DNA of 64,000 nucleotides, taken from Desulfolutivibrio sulfoxidireducens (lineage in GTDB: Bacteria; Desulfobacterota; Desulfovibrionia; Desulfovibrionales; Desulfovibrionaceae). Position 1 is the stretch's first letter, and each line of letters begins with the position of its first letter. A program made the position numbers and the translations under genes. The notes under the pieces are model-generated. The model was not told where the DNA came from and did not search any database. It saw nothing but the letters and a program-made list of their open reading frames with translations. Shown here in pieces: positions 53,219 to 63,159 of this stretch. The stretch covers positions 2,764,001-2,828,000 of the forward strand of contig NZ_CP045508.1 in NCBI RefSeq assembly GCF_013376475.1, in the 5' to 3' direction.

Positions 53219-54763
53219 TCACAGGTAGTCCATCAAACTCAGGCCCATGATGGTGGACGAGGACTCGAGCACCGCCTGGTAGGCCAGTTCCTGCTGGGAT
53301 ATCTTGACCAGTAGCGCGGCCAGGTCCACGTCCTCGGTGTTGCTGATCTGTTCCTCGGTATTGGCCTGAAGGTTCTCCAGAAAGGTCTCCGCCGCGGTCA
53401 GCCGGTTTTCCCGGCCGCCCACGTCGGCCGCGTAATTGAGGATCGTCTGCTGGGAGTCGGTCAGGGCGTCCAGGCACTCCTGGCATCCCTCCTGGTTGTT
53501 GGTCTCCAGGTAGCCCACGAGCTTGCCCACGACCTCGAAGAGATTGGCGTCCAGGCTGCCGTCGATGGTCACGGCCTCAAGCGTCCCGCCGGAGTCGGGA
53601 TCGGCGTACAGCCCGCCGAAGATGTCCTTGCCCACGCCGTTCAGGGTGATGGTCTGGGCCGAGGAGATCTGGACCTCGATATAGGCGGTGCGCGGCCGGA
53701 TCACGTACTGATCCCCGGCCGCGATGGTCGTTGAGCTGTCCGCGGTGAGGGTCAGAAGGCCGCCGGGGACGGGCAGGATGGCGGCGCCCGAGGCGATGAC
53801 GCTCGAGGTGTTGCCCTCGACCCAGGTCAGGCCCCCGTCGGTGCTGTAGGAATAGGTGAAAGGGGCCCCGGAGACCGAAAGGTCCACGTCATCGTCCACC
53901 CGGACCACCACGTTGCCCTCGAAGGTGCCGTCGGAGGTGGCCAGAATCCCGGAACCGGACACGGGATCGACCTCCGAGGTGTCGGCGTCGTCGCCCTGGT
54001 AGATGGCCGTGGGCCGGATCCACAGCCAGGTGCCGTCGGAATCGTCGGTGTCCGCGCTGGCGGTCACGGTGGCCGTGGAGTCCATGTCGATATACAGGCC
54101 CTCGCCCAGTTCGAGCCGGGCCATGCCCGTGGGGGCGGTGGCGCTGTAGGTCCCGTCCGTCCAGGTCGTACCGCCGTCGGTGGAATACCGGAAGGCCGGC
54201 TGGGTGCTTAACTCCCCGGACTCGGAAAACTGGACGAGCACCGTGGAGTCGCTGTCGCCCGAGATGGAGAAGGACACGTCGGACAGGGCATCGTCGTTGG
54301 TGGTCAGCCACAGGCCCTCGGTAAAGGCCGCCGTATCGGTCTTCTGGCCCGCGAACAGGGAGTTGCCGCTGTAGGTGGTGTTGGCCAGGGAGATGAGCTG
54401 CTCGAAGAGTTCGCGCAACTCGTAGCTGATCTGCTCGCGGTTGTCGTCGGTCAGGGTGCCGGTGGCCGCCTGCTCGGCCAGTTCCTTGATGCTGGTGACC
54501 ACGGTGCTCACCGAGGTCATGGTCGAATCGGCCAGGGACAGCCAGCCCTCGGCCATGGTGATGTTCTCGCTGTACTGGGTCAGCGAGGACAGGGTGTCCC
54601 GGCCGTTTAAAACCCGGACCGTGCCGATGGGATCGTCGGACGGGGAATTGATCTTTTTCTGACTCGAGGACTGGTTGTTGGACTCCATGAGTTGGGCCAG
54701 AGTGGTATTCATCCGGCTTATCATATCGGAGTACATTCCCCGCTGGGTGACGCGCATGACCAT
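53219..54763 (-). CDS. flgL: Hook-filament junction protein FlgL
   Basis: 514 residues, longer than the enterobacterial form. The N-terminal D0/D1 helices (MRVTQRGMYSDMISRMNTTLAQLMESNNQSSSQ) and C-terminal helix are flagellin-like, and the middle (about 150-390) is an acidic, Thr/Ser-rich outer domain. It joins hook and filament with FlgK. The start ATG is 54763 or 54757. Gene order flgN-flgK-flgL is the usual one. Confidence 0.92.
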   Translation of the reverse strand: MVMRVTQRGMYSDMISRMNTTLAQLMESNNQSSSQKKINSPSDDPIGTVRVLNGRDTLSSLTQYSENITMAEGWLSLADSTMTSVSTVVTSIKELAEQAATGTLTDDNREQISYELRELFEQLISLANTTYSGNSLFAGQKTDTAAFTEGLWLTTNDDALSDVSFSISGDSDSTVLVQFSESGELSTQPAFRYSTDGGTTWTDGTYSATAPTGMARLELGEGLYIDMDSTATVTASADTDDSDGTWLWIRPTAIYQGDDADTSEVDPVSGSGILATSDGTFEGNVVVRVDDDVDLSVSGAPFTYSYSTDGGLTWVEGNTSSVIASGAAILPVPGGLLTLTADSSTTIAAGDQYVIRPRTAYIEVQISSAQTITLNGVGKDIFGGLYADPDSGGTLEAVTIDGSLDANLFEVVGKLVGYLETNNQEGCQECLDALTDSQQTILNYAADVGGRENRLTAAETFLENLQANTEEQISNTEDVDLAALLVKISQQELAYQAVLESSSTIMGLSLMDYL

Positions 54764-54778
54764 AAAGGGCCCCCTCTG

Positions 54779-56899
54779 CTACGACTTCATCGCAAGTATC
54801 GTCTGCATCATCTCGTCGGCCACGGTGATGAGCTTGGCCGCGGCCTGATAGGACTGCTGAAAGCGGATCAGGTTGGTCATCTCCTCGTCCAGGCTCACGG
54901 CCGAGACCGCGTCCTGCTGGGCGGCCAGCTCCTCGGCCAGGGCGGTCTGATACTCGTAGTTGTACTCGGTGTTCGCCGTGGCCGAGCCCACGATGCCGAC
55001 CAGGGAGTTATAGTATTGCGACAGGGTCTGGGTGGTCGTGCCCCCGGAGTAGGTGGTGATGGAGACGTCTGTGGAGGACAGTTCGGCCAGGGCCAGGGCC
55101 GTGGTGTTGTCGCCGGAGTTGATTTCCCCGGAGCCGTTGACATGGCCCGAGTTCAAATAGTCCGTATCGTTGGCCACCACGGCGTTGACGGCCACGTCCT
55201 GGCAGGTCTCCCCGGTGAAATAGGTGTTCACGCCGAGGGCGGCGTACAGACCGGCCGAATCCTCGCCAAAGGCGTAGGCGTAGCCGTCGTTGGCGGTGAT
55301 GGACAGGGCGCCGTTGATGACCCTGGCCGTGCAGTAGGTCCCGAAGGTGTTGTTGACGGCGTCGACCACGTCCTGGAGGCTGTGCACCGACGGGTCGAAC
55401 CCCTGCACGCCCGAGGCCGTGGTGTCGAAATCGAGATAGCCGAAGGAGTCGGTCGCGGCCAGTTCCCCCGTGTCCGCGTCGTAGAAATACATGCTCGAGA
55501 CGCCGGACTGGAGCCTGTCCCCGAAAAACAGGGTCGAGGAGTCGTCGCCAAGGGCCACATCCGGATCGTTGACGGAATAGGTTCCCTGGTTGTAGGTGAA
55601 GGTAACACCCGCGCCCTGGGAATGGATGCGGTTGACCTGCCACACCAGTTCCTCGGTAAAGGCCGCAAGCCGCTCGCGGTAGGCGGCCACATTGACGTCG
55701 CGCACGGTGAAATACCCGGCCAGGGCGCCGCCGGTGATGCGCGAGGAGTTGGCCTCGCCGTTGGCGTAGGTCTGGGGGGTGACATTGACCGTGGTTCCGG
55801 CGGCCGAGTACCAATAGACGGCCTTTTTTGGCACCAGGGTGAAGGTGTCCCCGGTGCTCAGATTGCCGTCTTCCGGATCCGCCGCGGAATCGCTGGTGCT
55901 GCCGAACCAGATATCCAGGTCCCCGACCGTGACCTTGCCGGACTCGGTGTCGGCCGCATACAGGATGTCGTTGCCTGAATCGTCCTTGAGCCAGGTCGTG
56001 CCGCCGTCCAGGGATACCCGGAAGGTGGCCCCGCCGCCGACCGTTCCGGCGTCCACCACCTGCAGGGTGTATTCGTATTCGTCGGAGCCCGTGTAGTAGG
56101 CCTGGCCGACGAAACTCGAATTTTCAGAGAGCTGCTGGGTGGTCTTGCCCTGCTCGAAGGCGAAGGTGAAGCTCGTGGTGCCGTCCACGATGGTCTGGCC
56201 GGCCTGGGTCAGGATGGTGATGTCGCCCTTGCCGTTGTCGATGTACTGAATGTCCACGAGGGCGGCCAGTTCGCGGACCTTGGTGTCGCGCAGGTCCAAA
56301 AGGGCGTTGGCCGTGGACCCGTCGGCGCTGACGTTGTTGATCTGGCCGTTTAAGTCGGCGATCTCCGTGGCCAGTTCATTGATGCTGTCCACGGCGTCGG
56401 AGATGGAGTCGTTCATCTGTTCCTGAATAGAGGCCAGATCGGAATCCACCTGGGAGATCAGCCCCAGAAGGGTCTGGGTGTCGTCGACGAGGACCTCCTT
56501 GACCGCGCTGTCGTCGGGACTGAGGCTTAATTCCTCCAGGTCCGAGAAAAACTGGGCCAGGGCGGAGTTGATGCCGCTGGTGCTCGATTCGTTGAACAGG
56601 GACTCCACGCTCTGCAGGGTCTCGTACATGGCCTCGTAGCTGGAGGCGGTGGACAGCTTGTCCAGGTATTGCAGCTCGATGAACTTGTCGAAGAGGCGGG
56701 TTATGGACGTGGCCAATACCCCGGTCCCCAACTGCCCGGCCGAGGTGGTGACGCTCGTGGCCTCTTCGAGATTGAGCACCTGCCGGCTGTAGCCCTCGGT
56801 ATCGACATTGGAGATGTTGTTCCCGGTGACCTGGATGGCCAGTTGCGAGGCCCGCAAGCCGGATTGGGCGATGCTCAGGATGGAGCTCAGGCCGGACAT
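54779..56899 (-). CDS. flgK: Hook-filament junction protein FlgK
   Basis: 706 residues. The N-terminal D0 region (MSGLSSILSIAQSGLRASQLAIQVTGNNISNVDTEGYSRQ) and the C-terminal helix (NLIRFQQSYQAAAKLITVADEMMQTIL) are classic. The central part is an enlarged surface domain. Its ATG overlaps the flgN stop by 1 nt. It forms the first junction zone on the hook. Confidence 0.95.
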   Translation of the reverse strand: MSGLSSILSIAQSGLRASQLAIQVTGNNISNVDTEGYSRQVLNLEEATSVTTSAGQLGTGVLATSITRLFDKFIELQYLDKLSTASSYEAMYETLQSVESLFNESSTSGINSALAQFFSDLEELSLSPDDSAVKEVLVDDTQTLLGLISQVDSDLASIQEQMNDSISDAVDSINELATEIADLNGQINNVSADGSTANALLDLRDTKVRELAALVDIQYIDNGKGDITILTQAGQTIVDGTTSFTFAFEQGKTTQQLSENSSFVGQAYYTGSDEYEYTLQVVDAGTVGGGATFRVSLDGGTTWLKDDSGNDILYAADTESGKVTVGDLDIWFGSTSDSAADPEDGNLSTGDTFTLVPKKAVYWYSAAGTTVNVTPQTYANGEANSSRITGGALAGYFTVRDVNVAAYRERLAAFTEELVWQVNRIHSQGAGVTFTYNQGTYSVNDPDVALGDDSSTLFFGDRLQSGVSSMYFYDADTGELAATDSFGYLDFDTTASGVQGFDPSVHSLQDVVDAVNNTFGTYCTARVINGALSITANDGYAYAFGEDSAGLYAALGVNTYFTGETCQDVAVNAVVANDTDYLNSGHVNGSGEINSGDNTTALALAELSSTDVSITTYSGGTTTQTLSQYYNSLVGIVGSATANTEYNYEYQTALAEELAAQQDAVSAVSLDEEMTNLIRFQQSYQAAAKLITVADEMMQTILAMKS

Positions 56900-57375
56900 C
56901 AGAGTCTCCCGTTTAAAAGGGCTGGTTCCATGGCGGCCTTGGCGAAACGCCCGGCGGCGGAATAGACCTGCTTTTTGGGGACGATCTGATTCTGGATGAA
57001 TTCGATGGAGGAGCGGCTCTGGTTATACAACCCCAGGGCCAATCGATAGTTCTTGTCCGCCTGGCGGGCGCAGGCCTGCTCCAGGCGGTCGATGGCCGCG
57101 ATCAGGGTGTCCGCGGCCTCCTGATCCCGGGGGGAAAACAGGTGCCGGACATCCCGCATCCGGGTGGCCTTGGGCACCAGGGCGGCGTAGATCCGGCGCA
57201 GTCCGGTACGCTCCCGGGCGATCTGGCGCATGAGTTCGTGGATGGAAAACTCGACCCCGGCCACCTGTGCCGGATCAAGCACCTTCAGGTGGGTAAATTC
57301 TTCCTTCTGAAGCTCGGCCAGAAGCGACAAGGCCTTCTCCTGTCTGGCCAGGCTTTCGATGATTCGCGAGGTCAT
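56899..57375 (-). CDS. flgN: FlgN-type export chaperone
   Basis: 158 residues, nearly all alpha-helical, fitting the FlgN family that chaperones FlgK and FlgL to the export gate. GGGAGGAGG lies just before ATG 57375. The first 101 bp of the gene lie inside the 3' end of flgJ. The C-terminal YSAAGRFAKAAMEPALLNGRL tail has no known motif. Directly upstream of flgK, its client. Confidence 0.82.
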   Translation of the reverse strand: MTSRIIESLARQEKALSLLAELQKEEFTHLKVLDPAQVAGVEFSIHELMRQIARERTGLRRIYAALVPKATRMRDVRHLFSPRDQEAADTLIAAIDRLEQACARQADKNYRLALGLYNQSRSSIEFIQNQIVPKKQVYSAAGRFAKAAMEPALLNGRL

Positions 57376-58483
57376 GGCCTCCTCCCTCGGTGTGGCCCGT
57401 TTCCCGGGCCGTTTGCCCCGGCGGCGCATTGTTCGCCGTCCAGATCCCCACGCTTAAGGGGTCCACGGAGGCATCGGCGTAGCGCAGTTCGAAATGCAGG
57501 TGAGGTCCCGTGGAGCGTCCCGTGCTTCCCACTTCTGCAATTTTCCGGCCTGCGGCGACGCTGTCGCCCGAGGACACGTCGATCTGGCTCAAGTGCCCGT
57601 AAACACTACGCCATCCGCCCTGGTGCTCCAGGATGACGGTGTTGCCGTACCCGGCCTTTTGCCCGGCAAAAACGACCTGCCCATCCCAGCAGGCGGCAAC
57701 CGGTTCCCCGGTGGACGCGGCGATGTCCAGGCCCGCGTGCCAGGCCGTCTTGCCGGTGAAGGGATCCCCGCGCCAGCCATAGGACGAGGTGATGGTCCCG
57801 GTCACCGGGGCCGTAAGTTCGCTGGCGGCCTGCTCCCGGCCGGTTTTCGGGGTCGAGCCGGACGCGTCCGGGCCGGAGGACAGAAACAGGGCATGGGAAG
57901 GGTGGGAATGGAACACGTCATGGGAGATGCGGGACGGGGCCGCGGCGGACACGGCCTTGCCGGGCAGACGGTCCAGGCCCAGGCCGCCCCCGAGGACCGG
58001 CCGGTTGGCCGGCAGGATCGAGCCCACCGCCGCCCCCGTCTCCACCTCGGGTTTCGCCGCCGCGTCGCGTCCGGCCCCGGCCGCCCCCTCGGCCTGGCCG
58101 GCCTGGGAGCCCTGGCCGGACCGGGAGGCCGCGTCCTTGGAGCCGCCGATCTTGTCCTTGAGCTGGGAATACATCATGTCCGCCAGGCCGATGCCGCCGG
58201 ATTCGGCCATCTTGTCGGCCATGGCCTGATCGAACATGGACAGGTACTGGTCCTCGTAGGGACCGTGCAGGATGCCGTCCTTGGGCACCGTGGCCCGCAT
58301 CTGGACCATGAGCTTTTGCAGAAAGGCGCTCTCGAATCCCCGGCAGGCCTGGCGCAGCTTTTTTTCCTCGGTGTCCCCGGCGTTGAGGCTTTTGCTGAGG
58401 GCCTCCACCCGAAGCTTGTTGTGCACGTCGAGGCTCGCCTGGGCCTGGGAGACGAGCAGCGACGGATCAAGCCCCACGGACAT
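57275..58483 (-). CDS. flgJ: FlgJ: rod-binding domain fused to M23 peptidase
   Basis: 402 residues. The N-terminal rod-binding domain (about 40-110: RQACRGFESAFLQKLMVQMR, GPYEDQYLSMFDQAMADKMA) is that of FlgJ. A low-complexity linker (110-220) follows, then an M23/LytM zinc endopeptidase domain with H249/D253 (WHAGLD), H297 (YGHLS) and H328/H330 (GPHLHFEL), all ligands present. Enterobacterial FlgJ has a glucosaminidase here instead. It should open peptidoglycan for the rod. The last 33 codons run 101 bp into flgN, an unusually long overlap. Confidence 0.88.
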   Translation of the reverse strand: MSVGLDPSLLVSQAQASLDVHNKLRVEALSKSLNAGDTEEKKLRQACRGFESAFLQKLMVQMRATVPKDGILHGPYEDQYLSMFDQAMADKMAESGGIGLADMMYSQLKDKIGGSKDAASRSGQGSQAGQAEGAAGAGRDAAAKPEVETGAAVGSILPANRPVLGGGLGLDRLPGKAVSAAAPSRISHDVFHSHPSHALFLSSGPDASGSTPKTGREQAASELTAPVTGTITSSYGWRGDPFTGKTAWHAGLDIAASTGEPVAACWDGQVVFAGQKAGYGNTVILEHQGGWRSVYGHLSQIDVSSGDSVAAGRKIAEVGSTGRSTGPHLHFELRYADASVDPLSVGIWTANNAPPGQTARETGHTEGGGHDLANHRKPGQTGEGLVASGRASEGRIYPPEGA

Positions 58484-58484
58484 G

Positions 58485-59636
58485 TCAGATGACCTCCAAC
58501 TCGGCGTGCAGGGAACCCGAGACCTGCAGGGTGCGCAGGACGCTTATCAGGTCGCGCGGGGTGGCCCCAAGGGCGTTTAAGCCCTGCACCAGTTCCTGGA
58601 GGCTGGCGCCCTCCACCAGCTTGAGCTTGCGGTTCTCCTCCTGCACGGCGATGTCCGTCTCCGGCACCACCACGGTCTGTCCGGCGGCGAACGGCAGGGG
58701 CTGGGACACCTCGGCCGACTCGCGGATCTCGATCTGCAGGTTGCCGTGGGTGACCGCGGCCGGGGCCAGCTTGACGTTTAGGCCCACCACCACGGTGCCG
58801 GTCTTTTCGTCCACCACCACCCGGGCCCGATTGTCCGGCCTGATCTCCAGGTTTTCCAGGTTGGCCAGAAGGGGCACCAGATTGCCCTTGTGCTGGTCCG
58901 GGACCGCCAGGTTCACGGTGCCGCCGTCCACGGCCGCGGCAAAGGCCCCGCCCATGGCGTCGTTGATTTTCTGGGCCACCTGCTGGGCCGTGGAAAAATC
59001 GGCGTTCTTGAGGGTTATGGCCAACCCATCCTGCTGGTTGAACTCGAAGGGGATGGACCGCTCCACGTTGGCCCCGCCGGGGATCATGCCCACGGTGGTG
59101 ATATTTTTGGAAACCGAGGCCCCGGCGCCCTCGGCCGAGACGCCGCCCACCAGAAGCGAACCCTGGGCGATGGCGTAGATGTTGCCGTCGATGCCTTTGA
59201 GCGGCGTGACCAGGAGCACCCCGCCAAGCAGGCTTGTGGAGTCGCCCAGGGAGGAGATGGTGACGTCCATGCGGGTGCCGGGCTTGGCCGTCACCGGCAT
59301 CTGGGCCGTGACCATGACCGCGGCCACGTTTTTGGGCTTGAGGGTGTCCCGGTCCACGCGCACGCCCATGCGGTCGAGCATGTTATAGATGGACTGCACC
59401 GTGAATTCCGACCCGCGCTTGTCGCCCGTGCCGGACAGCCCGACCACCAGGCCATAGCCCACCAGTTGGTTGGTGCGCGATCCGCTGAAGGAGGCGATGT
59501 CCTTAAGCCGCGTGCCGTGGGCCGCCTGCACGGCCAAAAGGGCCGCCACAAGCACGGCGGCTAAGACCACCGCCAGGCGCGGCCCGCGTTGCCCGCCGCG
59601 AACGCCTGTGCGTCTTTCGATCACCTGCTCGCCCAT
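58485..59636 (-). CDS. flgI: Flagellar P-ring protein FlgI
   Basis: 383 residues with a signal peptide ([20 protein letters not shown]) and the conserved start of mature FlgI ([30 protein letters not shown]). It forms the P-ring in the peptidoglycan layer around the rod. The C-terminal [22 protein letters not shown]-type block is intact. It begins 25 bp after flgH and is followed by flgJ after 1 bp. Confidence 0.95.
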   Translation of the reverse strand: MGEQVIERRTGVRGGQRGPRLAVVLAAVLVAALLAVQAAHGTRLKDIASFSGSRTNQLVGYGLVVGLSGTGDKRGSEFTVQSIYNMLDRMGVRVDRDTLKPKNVAAVMVTAQMPVTAKPGTRMDVTISSLGDSTSLLGGVLLVTPLKGIDGNIYAIAQGSLLVGGVSAEGAGASVSKNITTVGMIPGGANVERSIPFEFNQQDGLAITLKNADFSTAQQVAQKINDAMGGAFAAAVDGGTVNLAVPDQHKGNLVPLLANLENLEIRPDNRARVVVDEKTGTVVVGLNVKLAPAAVTHGNLQIEIRESAEVSQPLPFAAGQTVVVPETDIAVQEENRKLKLVEGASLQELVQGLNALGATPRDLISVLRTLQVSGSLHAELEVI

Positions 59637-59661
59637 AACGTCCTCTTTTCTTGTCGCCAGG

Positions 59662-60393
59662 CTAGAACGGCCACACGTTGTCCAGAAGTCGGGTCAGCCA
59701 GCCGGGCTTCTGCCGGTCGGCCAGGATGCCCTCGCCGTAGTATTCGATCTTGCAGTCGGCCAGGGCCGTGGAGGGCACGGTGTTGTCCGGATCGATGTCC
59801 GTGGGCCGCACCAGGCCCTTGACCACGATGATCTGGTTTTCGTCGTTGACCCGTGTCTCGCGGGCGCCCTCGATCTGCATCACCCCGCCGGGCAGGATGG
59901 ACACCACCCGGCAGCCGATGGTGGCGCTGACGTCGGACTCGCGCTTGGTCTCGCCCTTGGCCTTGAAGGTGTTTTCGCTCGAGGCCTTGACCAGGGAATT
60001 GCTGCCGATGGCCCCTTTCCAGCCGAAGTTGGCCCCGCCGAGCTGGCCGGTGATGGTCCCGTCGAAGTCGCGGTTGCCGAAATAGTTGGAGACCCCGATG
60101 TCCACGCTGGAATCCTTGTCGGACTTGGTCTCGGCCTTGTTCTTGCCCCGGGAGGTCTCCACGATGTTGACCATGACGATGTCCCCGATGCGCCGGGCCC
60201 GGTTGTCCTCGAACAAAAAGCCCGGCTGGGACTGGCTGAAGATGGAGCCGGGGTTCTCGGCCGGAGGGGGGGCCTGGAAGACCGGCTCGGACAGGGTCGG
60301 GGCCGGGGTGGGCTGCTTGGATGCCGAGGAGCAGCCCACGGCCGTTGCCGCCGCGAGACAGGCGAGGATGGCGAGACAGGTTTTCCGGGACAT
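59662..60393 (-). CDS. flgH: Flagellar L-ring lipoprotein FlgH
   Basis: 243 residues. A lipobox (ATAVGC, Cys21) marks an outer-membrane lipoprotein; FlgH forms the L-ring. Conserved segments are [13 protein letters not shown] and [22 protein letters not shown]. It follows flgA with 2 bp between. Confidence 0.95.
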   Translation of the reverse strand: MSRKTCLAILACLAAATAVGCSSASKQPTPAPTLSEPVFQAPPPAENPGSIFSQSQPGFLFEDNRARRIGDIVMVNIVETSRGKNKAETKSDKDSSVDIGVSNYFGNRDFDGTITGQLGGANFGWKGAIGSNSLVKASSENTFKAKGETKRESDVSATIGCRVVSILPGGVMQIEGARETRVNDENQIIVVKGLVRPTDIDPDNTVPSTALADCKIEYYGEGILADRQKPGWLTRLLDNVWPF

Positions 60394-60395
60394 GG

Positions 60396-61427
60396 CTACT
60401 CCCTCTTTGGTCCGTTGCCGGTGACCACCACGGTGTTTTTGTCGCGCACGCTGGCCACGACTTTCCGATCACTTTGCAAGTTGCGCACCGTCACCGGACC
60501 GCCCGGCGCGCCGTCGGATTCGGCCTGGGCGTCCACGGCCAGGCGTACCCGGCCGCCCTCGTACACCAGGGTCACCTTGTCGCCCTTTTGCACCAGGGGC
60601 ATGGGTTCCAGGTCCTCGGCCAGGATCACCTGTCCCTGGCCGACGCCGCGCACCAGGCGCACGGCGCCCGAGCCGTCCCAGGGACGGCCCTTCAGACCGG
60701 CCACGTTGCGTTCCTCGAAGGACACCAGCGCCGGGGTCAAAACCCCGTCGCGGGGATTGACGGGACGTCTGGCCACGGCCACCCGGGACATGAGGCTGAT
60801 CACGGCCCGGACCACGACCTTGCTTGCGGCCCGGCCGTCCGGACCGGTCACGGCCAGGCGCAGTTCCACGGGTCCCGGCCCCACAGCCGCGGCGGACCCG
60901 TTCCCGGCCTCGGCCAGTTCCACCTCGACCCGGTCGCTTGCGCCGAAAAAGAGATGCTCCGGGGTCTCCACCCTGGCCACGGCGGCCCGTCCCGGCAGAT
61001 CCGCAAGGCGCGGCGTCAAGAAATCGACGACCAGGGTCTCCATATCCTCCCGGTACAGAATCCGCCCTCCCCGACGCACCACAAGCTGCGTGGGCAGGTG
61101 GTATTCCACCGGGGCCTCCTTGAGATAGGAGCGCAGCGCCCCGGGCAGTTCGGCGGCGGACAGGATCGAGGATTGTCCGGGCGCGGGCGCGGCCCACAGG
61201 GCCGTGGCCCCGAGAATGGCCCAGGCGTCCTCGGGGAATCCCGATTCGGGAACCGCGATGTCCCTGAGGACCACCCGCTCGCCCGCCACGCAGGCCGCCG
61301 AAAGCACCTTGAGCCGCCAGGCGGCCTGGGCGGTGGCGCAGCAAAGCACCAGAACCGCGCCGCACAGAGCCAGGATGCGGACAATGTTCGCGGGGGTCGC
61401 GGACCATCGGGAAGTGCCTGCGTTCAT
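60396..61427 (-). CDS. flgA: Flagella basal-body P-ring formation protein FlgA
   Basis: 343 residues. A signal peptide (ILALCGAVLVLCCATAQAAWR) is followed by an N-terminal extension and the C-terminal SAF-like FlgA domain (about 215-340: VNPRDGVLTPALVSFEERNV, GQVILAEDLEPMPLVQKGDKVTLVYEGG). It is a periplasmic chaperone for FlgI assembly. Longer than E. coli FlgA (219 aa), like other Desulfovibrio forms. Confidence 0.9.
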   Translation of the reverse strand: MNAGTSRWSATPANIVRILALCGAVLVLCCATAQAAWRLKVLSAACVAGERVVLRDIAVPESGFPEDAWAILGATALWAAPAPGQSSILSAAELPGALRSYLKEAPVEYHLPTQLVVRRGGRILYREDMETLVVDFLTPRLADLPGRAAVARVETPEHLFFGASDRVEVELAEAGNGSAAAVGPGPVELRLAVTGPDGRAASKVVVRAVISLMSRVAVARRPVNPRDGVLTPALVSFEERNVAGLKGRPWDGSGAVRLVRGVGQGQVILAEDLEPMPLVQKGDKVTLVYEGGRVRLAVDAQAESDGAPGGPVTVRNLQSDRKVVASVRDKNTVVVTGNGPKRE

Positions 61428-61433
61428 GGCCTG

Positions 61434-62216
61434 TTACCGTTTCACGTTGACCGCCGTCTGGAGCATGCCGTCGGCGGTGGTGATGGCCTTGGAGTTGGCC
61501 TCGTAGGCCCGCTGGCCCACGATGAGCCCGACCATTTCATCCACGAGTTCCACATTGGACATTTCCAGGTAGCCCTGGACCAGGATGCCGGCGTTCTGGT
61601 CGCCGGGGGTGAGTTCCTCGGGATCGCCCGAGGCCTCGGTGGTGGAATAGAGGTTGCGGCCCTCGGAGCTTAAGCCCGCCGGGTTGATGAAGGTGTACAG
61701 GGGGATGTCCACCCCGGCCAGTTCCTCGCCCTCCGCGTCCAGGCAGGCCAGGTGTCCGCCCTCGGTGATGGTGATGTTCTTGGTTTCCTGGGGCACGGCG
61801 AATTCGGGCTGCAGGATATAGCCGTTGGCGGTGACGATGGTGCCGTCCTGATTGAGCTTGAACGACCCGGCCCGGGTGTAGAGTTCGCGGCCGTTGACGT
61901 CCAGGCGGAAGAACCCGTCGCCCTCGATGGCGATGTCCAACGAGTTGCCGGTGTTTTGCAGATCGCCCTGGGTGAAGAACTTGTGCACCGTGGTGGGACG
62001 CACCCCCAGGCCCACCTGAAGCCCGGTGGGCAGCCGGTTGCCGCCGGTGGTCTCGGTGCCGGCCACGGCCAGGGTCTGGTACATCAGGTCCTCGAACTCG
62101 GCCCGGCTTTTCTTGAATCCCACGGTGTTCACGTTGGCCAGGTTGTGGGACATGGTATCTATCTGCATCTGCATGGCCACCATGCCGGTGGTGGCCGTCC
62201 AAAGGGAACGCATCAT
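61434..62216 (-). CDS. flgG: Distal rod protein FlgG
   Basis: 260 residues, exactly the usual FlgG length. The N-terminal SLWTATTGMVAMQMQIDTMSHNLANVNTVGFK and C-terminal EMSNVELVDEMVGLIVGQRAYEANSKAI are diagnostic. It builds the distal rod. GGAGG precedes ATG 62216. The order flgF-flgG-flgA-flgH is conserved in many flagellar operons. Confidence 0.96.
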   Translation of the reverse strand: MMRSLWTATTGMVAMQMQIDTMSHNLANVNTVGFKKSRAEFEDLMYQTLAVAGTETTGGNRLPTGLQVGLGVRPTTVHKFFTQGDLQNTGNSLDIAIEGDGFFRLDVNGRELYTRAGSFKLNQDGTIVTANGYILQPEFAVPQETKNITITEGGHLACLDAEGEELAGVDIPLYTFINPAGLSSEGRNLYSTTEASGDPEELTPGDQNAGILVQGYLEMSNVELVDEMVGLIVGQRAYEANSKAITTADGMLQTAVNVKR

Positions 62217-62234
62217 ACGCGAAGACCTCCTGGG

Positions 62235-63017
62235 TTATTTCTCGGAACCGACCTTGGTCGCCCGGGAATCCAGATCGCTCGAACCGGTCATGATCTTCTG
62301 GTAGGCCTCGAAGGAACGCTGGGTCTCGATCATGGCCACCATCTCCTCCACCACCTCGACGTTTGGCTTCTCCAGATAGCCCTGCACGATCTGGGTGCGC
62401 TCCTCGTCCACGGCCGCCTCCTGGATGCGCGAGCCGTTGGCCCCCTGAAAAAGCGTGTCCCCGTATTTCTCAAGGGTGGCGGTGTCGGCCACATCGACCA
62501 CATCGATGGTGGCCACGGGCGCGCCGTCCACGAAGATCTGGCCGTCGCCGGCCACGGTGACGGTCTTGCCCGACGGGATATCGATGGTCCCGCCCTGGCC
62601 CAGCACCTGGAAGCCCTGGTTGGTCATCAGGCTGCCGTCGGGTCCGCGCAGAAAGGCCCCGTTGCGAGTCAAAAAATCGCCGTCAGGGGTGCGCACCCGA
62701 AAAAAGCCGGGCCCCTGGATGGCCAGATCGAAGGTATTCCCGGTGACCGCAAGGGCCCCCTGGGTGAAATCGACCTGCTGCATGGCCAGACGGGGCTTGG
62801 CGATGAGATCGGCCTTGGGCAAAAGCGGTTCCTCGCGGATGTTCTCCCGGGGGTCGGGATTGTAGTCGTGGGCGAAGCGTTGGAACGTGTCCTGGAAGGA
62901 GACCCGGTCGCGCTTGTAGCCGGTGGTATTGATGTTCGCCAAATTGTTGGCGCTGATGGTAAGCCGCATCTCGTTGCTCAAGGCCCCGAAAAGCGCGCTG
63001 TACATGCTCGTTTCCAT
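62235..63017 (-). CDS. flgF: Proximal rod protein FlgF
   Basis: 260 residues. The N-terminal SMYSALFGALSNEMRLTISANNLANINTTGYK motif and C-terminal PNVEVVEEMVAMIETQRSFEAYQKI match the rod/hook family; its position before flgG supports FlgF. ATG 63017 has GGAGGG upstream; a second ATG at 63005 is possible. First gene of the flg block, with a sigma-54-like site just upstream. Confidence 0.93.
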   Translation of the reverse strand: METSMYSALFGALSNEMRLTISANNLANINTTGYKRDRVSFQDTFQRFAHDYNPDPRENIREEPLLPKADLIAKPRLAMQQVDFTQGALAVTGNTFDLAIQGPGFFRVRTPDGDFLTRNGAFLRGPDGSLMTNQGFQVLGQGGTIDIPSGKTVTVAGDGQIFVDGAPVATIDVVDVADTATLEKYGDTLFQGANGSRIQEAAVDEERTQIVQGYLEKPNVEVVEEMVAMIETQRSFEAYQKIMTGSSDLDSRATKVGSEK

Positions 63018-63045
63018 GGGGACGGCCCTCCTCGGGCAGGAGGGA

Positions 63046-63061
63046 TGCAAGGGGCGGACCA
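63046..63061 (-). promoter_or_regulatory. Sigma-54-like -24/-12 site of the flg block
   Basis: TGGTCCGCCCCTTGCA on minus has the invariant GG and GC 10 bp apart and a good -12 TTGCA; the consensus is TGGCAC-N5-TTGC. It lies 29 bp before the flgF ATG, giving a very short leader. Confidence 0.5.
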
Positions 63062-63159
63062 ATGGCGGAAACCGTCAGGGGGACCGACGAGACGGCAGCC
63101 TGCGACGATCCGGTTCGGGCAGGGGCCGCGAGGGCGAAGGCGCGCCTGGACAAAAAACC

